Below are positions 60,719 through 63,264 of a DNA stretch of 63,264 nucleotides, in pieces. Position numbers and translations under genes: made by a program. Origin of the DNA: a virus; the IMG/VR virus record IMGVR_UViG_3300027763_000002, positions 1-63,264 of that record; one strand, written 5' to 3'. Numbering within the stretch: the first letter of the stretch is position 1; the number at the start of each line of letters is the position of its first letter. The notes below the pieces were generated by a model, which worked only from the letters and a program-made list of their open reading frames with translations, did no database searches and was not told where the DNA came from.

Positions 60719-63264
60719 TGGCCGTCGACAAATCACTTAGCCAAGCTCCACTCGGTCTAGGCTCTCTTTCAGGCATGCAGCCCTTGGGTATGGGCGCAGA
60801 AGGCGATGCGCCAGCCTTGGAGATCGAGATTGAGGACCCCGAGAGCGTCTCGATCAATGGTATGGAGATCGATCTCGACGGTAAAGCCGACGAGGATGAG
60901 GGTCCAGACGACTTTGACGCCAATTTGGCCGAGTTCATGGATGAAGCGGCCATGAAAACCCTCTCGGGTGACCTATTGGGTGACTTTGATGAGGACATTT
61001 CGTCCCGCAAGGACTGGATCAACACCTATGTTGACGGTTTAGAGCTTCTAGGCATGAAGGTTGAGGACCGCACGGAGCCTTGGCCCGGAGCTTGCGGCGT
61101 CTACCACCCGATTTTGAGCGAAGCGTTGGTGAAATTCCAAGCTGAGACCATCATGGAGACGTTCCCAGCGGCTGGACCGGTGCGAACCAAGATTATTGGG
61201 GAAGAAACCCCCGAAAATAAGAAGGCAGCTGCCCGCGTTGAGGCAGATATGAACTACCAACTGACCGAGCGCATGGTCGAGTACCGGCCTGAGCATGAAC
61301 GTATGCTCTGGGGCCTTGGTTTGGCCGGAAATGCCTTCAAAAAGGTCTATTTTGACCCCTCTTTGGGGCGTCAAACGTCGATGTACGTGCCTGCTGAGGA
61401 CATGGTGGTTCCCTATGGAGCATCAAGCCTGCAAACAGCTGAGCGCGTCACCCACGTCATGCGCAAGACCCCCAACGAGGTCAAGAAGCTGCAGGCACAG
61501 GGCTTCTACCTTGATGAGGACCTTGGTGAGCCTACGGATATCTTCGACGAGGTAGAGAAGAAGATCGCGGAGAAGATGGGCTTCCAAGCCTCCTCTGATG
61601 ACCGCTTCAAGCTGCTCGAGATGCACGTCGACGTCGACCTACCCGGCTTCGAGGATGAGGATGAGGACGGCGAGCCTACTGGTATCGCGCTACCCTACGT
61701 CATTACGCTCGAGAAGGCCTCTGGGACCATCCTGTCTATCCGCCGGAACTGGGACCCTGACGATGACCTCAAGCAAAAGCGCAACCACTTCGTCCACTAC
61801 CCCTACATTCCCGGCTTTGGCTTCTATGCCTTCGGCCTAATCCACCTCATTGGTGCTTTTGCGAAGTCCGGCACCAGCCTGATCCGTCAGTTGGTCGATG
61901 CGGGTACCCTGAGCAACCTCCCCGGTGGCTTTAAGACCAAGGGCCTCCGCGTCACGGGTGATGACACACCTATCGCCCCCGCTGAGTGGCGCGACGTGGA
62001 CGTGGCCTCTGGGACCATGCGCGATAACATCATGCCGCTCCCTTACAAGGAGCCAAGCCAAGTCCTCTTTACGCTGCTGCAGAGCATCATTGAGGAGGGG
62101 CGTCGGTTTGCCTCGGCGGCTGACCTGCAGGTTAGCGATATGTCAGCCAATAGCCCTGTGGGTACGACGCTAGCCATACTTGAACGGTCGCTTAAGGTGA
62201 TGAGCGCCGTTCAGGCTCGCATACACTACGCAATGAAACAGGAGTTCAAGCTCCTGAAGGTGATCATCCGCGACTACACCCCACATGAGTACTCCTATAA
62301 GCCCGTGGACGGCGCTCCGCAGGTTAAGCAGGCCGACTACGACACTGTGGACGTCATTCCTGTCAGTGACCCTAATTCGGCCACGATGGCCCAAAAGGTC
62401 GTGCAGTACCAAGCCGTCATGCAGATGGCTCAACAAGCTCCGCAGATTTACGATCTGCCCTTCCTGCATCGTCAGATGCTGGAAATTCTCGGGGTCAAAG
62501 ACGCCGCAAAGTTGGTTCCAACCACCGACGATGAGGAGCCTATGGACCCCGTGTCGGAGACCATGGCGCTATTGAACAGCAAACCTGTCAAGGCGTTCAT
62601 CTTCCAAGACCATGATGCCCACCTAGCAGTCCACACATCGGCTATGCAGGACCCCGTTCTGCAGCAGGCTATGGGTCAAAACCCCAAGGCCCCTATGATT
62701 ATGGGTGCAGCGCAGGCTCACATCATGGAGCATATTGCGTTCAAATACCGCAAGAGCATCGAGGACGCCGCAGGCGTTCCTTACCCTGCCCCTGACCAGC
62801 AGATGGACAAAGAGACAGAGGCCGAAATCTCCCGTCTTGCTGCCGCTGCGGCTGTTCAAGTTCTCCAGAAGAACCAGCAGCAGGTGCAGCAACAACAGAA
62901 CCAACAGACTGCTCAGGACCCCATCGTCCAGATGCAGCAGGCGGAGCTGCAAATCAAACAAGAAGAAAGCAACCTCAAGAAGCAGAAGCTGGCTATCGAC
63001 GCCGTGGCCCGTCAGGACCAACTGGACATCGAGCGCGAGCGTATCGCCTCTCAAGAGCGCATCGCAGGCATGCAGATCGGGGCAAAGATTGGCGCGGACA
63101 AGATGCGCAACTCTGCCCAGCAGCAGGTCGAGGGTCTACGTATCGGAGTTGATGTGGCCAAAACCATGCAGCAGCAGGAACACCAGACCAAGCAGAAGTT
63201 CGCTGACCATGCTCACCAGAAGGACAGCGCGGTTCTGCAGCATATGATCCAGCAGGTTCAGCAG
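60718..63264 (+). CDS. Portal protein, P22-type (continues at 1-202)
   Basis: 873 residues when joined across the circle. An acidic N-terminus is followed by SRKDWINTYVDGLELLGMKV, VYHPILSEALVKFQAETIME and the DNIMPLPYKEPSQVLFTLLQ region, typical of large P22-like portals. The last 200 residues are a Gln-rich coiled coil. It forms the DNA entry ring and docks the adaptors encoded at 6753 and 8335. Confidence 0.9.
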   Translation, partial: MAVDKSLSQAPLGLGSLSGMQPLGMGAEGDAPALEIEIEDPESVSINGMEIDLDGKADEDEGPDDFDANLAEFMDEAAMKTLSGDLLGDFDEDISSRKDWINTYVDGLELLGMKVEDRTEPWPGACGVYHPILSEALVKFQAETIMETFPAAGPVRTKIIGEETPENKKAAARVEADMNYQLTERMVEYRPEHERMLWGLGLAGNAFKKVYFDPSLGRQTSMYVPAEDMVVPYGASSLQTAERVTHVMRKTPNEVKKLQAQGFYLDEDLGEPTDIFDEVEKKIAEKMGFQASSDDRFKLLEMHVDVDLPGFEDEDEDGEPTGIALPYVITLEKASGTILSIRRNWDPDDDLKQKRNHFVHYPYIPGFGFYAFGLIHLIGAFAKSGTSLIRQLVDAGTLSNLPGGFKTKGLRVTGDDTPIAPAEWRDVDVASGTMRDNIMPLPYKEPSQVLFTLLQSIIEEGRRFASAADLQVSDMSANSPVGTTLAILERSLKVMSAVQARIHYAMKQEFKLLKVIIRDYTPHEYSYKPVDGAPQVKQADYDTVDVIPVSDPNSATMAQKVVQYQAVMQMAQQAPQIYDLPFLHRQMLEILGVKDAAKLVPTTDDEEPMDPVSETMALLNSKPVKAFIFQDHDAHLAVHTSAMQDPVLQQAMGQNPKAPMIMGAAQAHIMEHIAFKYRKSIEDAAGVPYPAPDQQMDKETEAEISRLAAAAAVQVLQKNQQQVQQQQNQQTAQDPIVQMQQAELQIKQEESNLKKQKLAIDAVARQDQLDIERERIASQERIAGMQIGAKIGADKMRNSAQQQVEGLRIGVDVAKTMQQQEHQTKQKFADHAHQKDSAVLQHMIQQVQQ
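63138..63264. repeat. Terminal 127-bp direct repeat (copy 2)
   Basis: Identical to bases 1-127. Removing one copy gives a 63,137-bp circle in which the portal gene is intact. Confidence 0.9.

Overview
The window is a complete tailed-phage genome that assembled as a circle. Its first 127 bases are repeated exactly as its last 127 bases (63138-63264), and the portal gene runs across the join, so the unique genome is 63,137 bp. It looks like a lytic podovirus of a Gram-negative bacterium. The supporting features are a large P22-type portal, SU10-type head-tail adaptors, a P22 gp10-like nozzle protein, very large ejection-type proteins in place of a tape measure, a nested Rz/Rz1 spanin pair, and no integrase, partition or excision genes. 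There is no phage RNA polymerase gene, so transcription probably relies on the host enzyme; several good sigma70-like promoters agree with this. GC is about mid-50s percent by eye. The host genus cannot be named from the sequence.

Rightward (late) half: starting at 58031 and running through the join to 34987 are small and large terminase, a free-standing HNH endonuclease, portal, a GroES-like co-chaperonin, scaffold, head proteins and the major capsid protein (followed by a strong terminator). Next come a series of small Lys/Gly-rich proteins, adaptors, a lysis cassette (M15 endolysin, holin, Rz/Rz1), a long block of repeat-rich fibre and decoration genes including two tandem paralogous Asp-box propellers, the nozzle protein, and four large ejection-type proteins ending with a 2,211-residue protein that carries an HEILH zincin motif.

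Leftward (early/middle) half: from 57571 down to 35073 almost all genes are on the minus strand and are coupled by ATGA, GTGA or TGATG overlaps. In transcription order the main blocks are small unknown and membrane proteins; a MoxR ATPase plus a VWA/metallopeptidase module; then replication and recombination genes. These last are VRR-NUC, family A DNA polymerase with an intein, GIY-YIG, DUF3310, a Cas4-like nuclease, HNH, SNF2 helicase, a candidate SSB, a small HTH protein and a primase-helicase fusion. A hairpin terminator at 34991-35022 separates the two converging halves.

Two intergenic regions look like the control centre. 55585-56490 is AT-rich, holds twelve exact copies of CTTACATT/AATGTAAG and a 25-bp perfect inverted repeat, and is a candidate origin or early control region. 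57572-58030 lies between the diverging halves. Both carry copies of the palindrome ATCTCACCGATGTGAGAT or close variants, which looks like an operator.

The most striking item is in the polymerase gene. A 284-residue intein splits the O-helix (motif B), and a 252-residue HNH homing endonuclease is encoded in a different reading frame of the same strand, wholly inside the intein and ending one base before its 3' end. Intein splicing blocks and endonuclease motifs are thus encoded by the same DNA in two frames.
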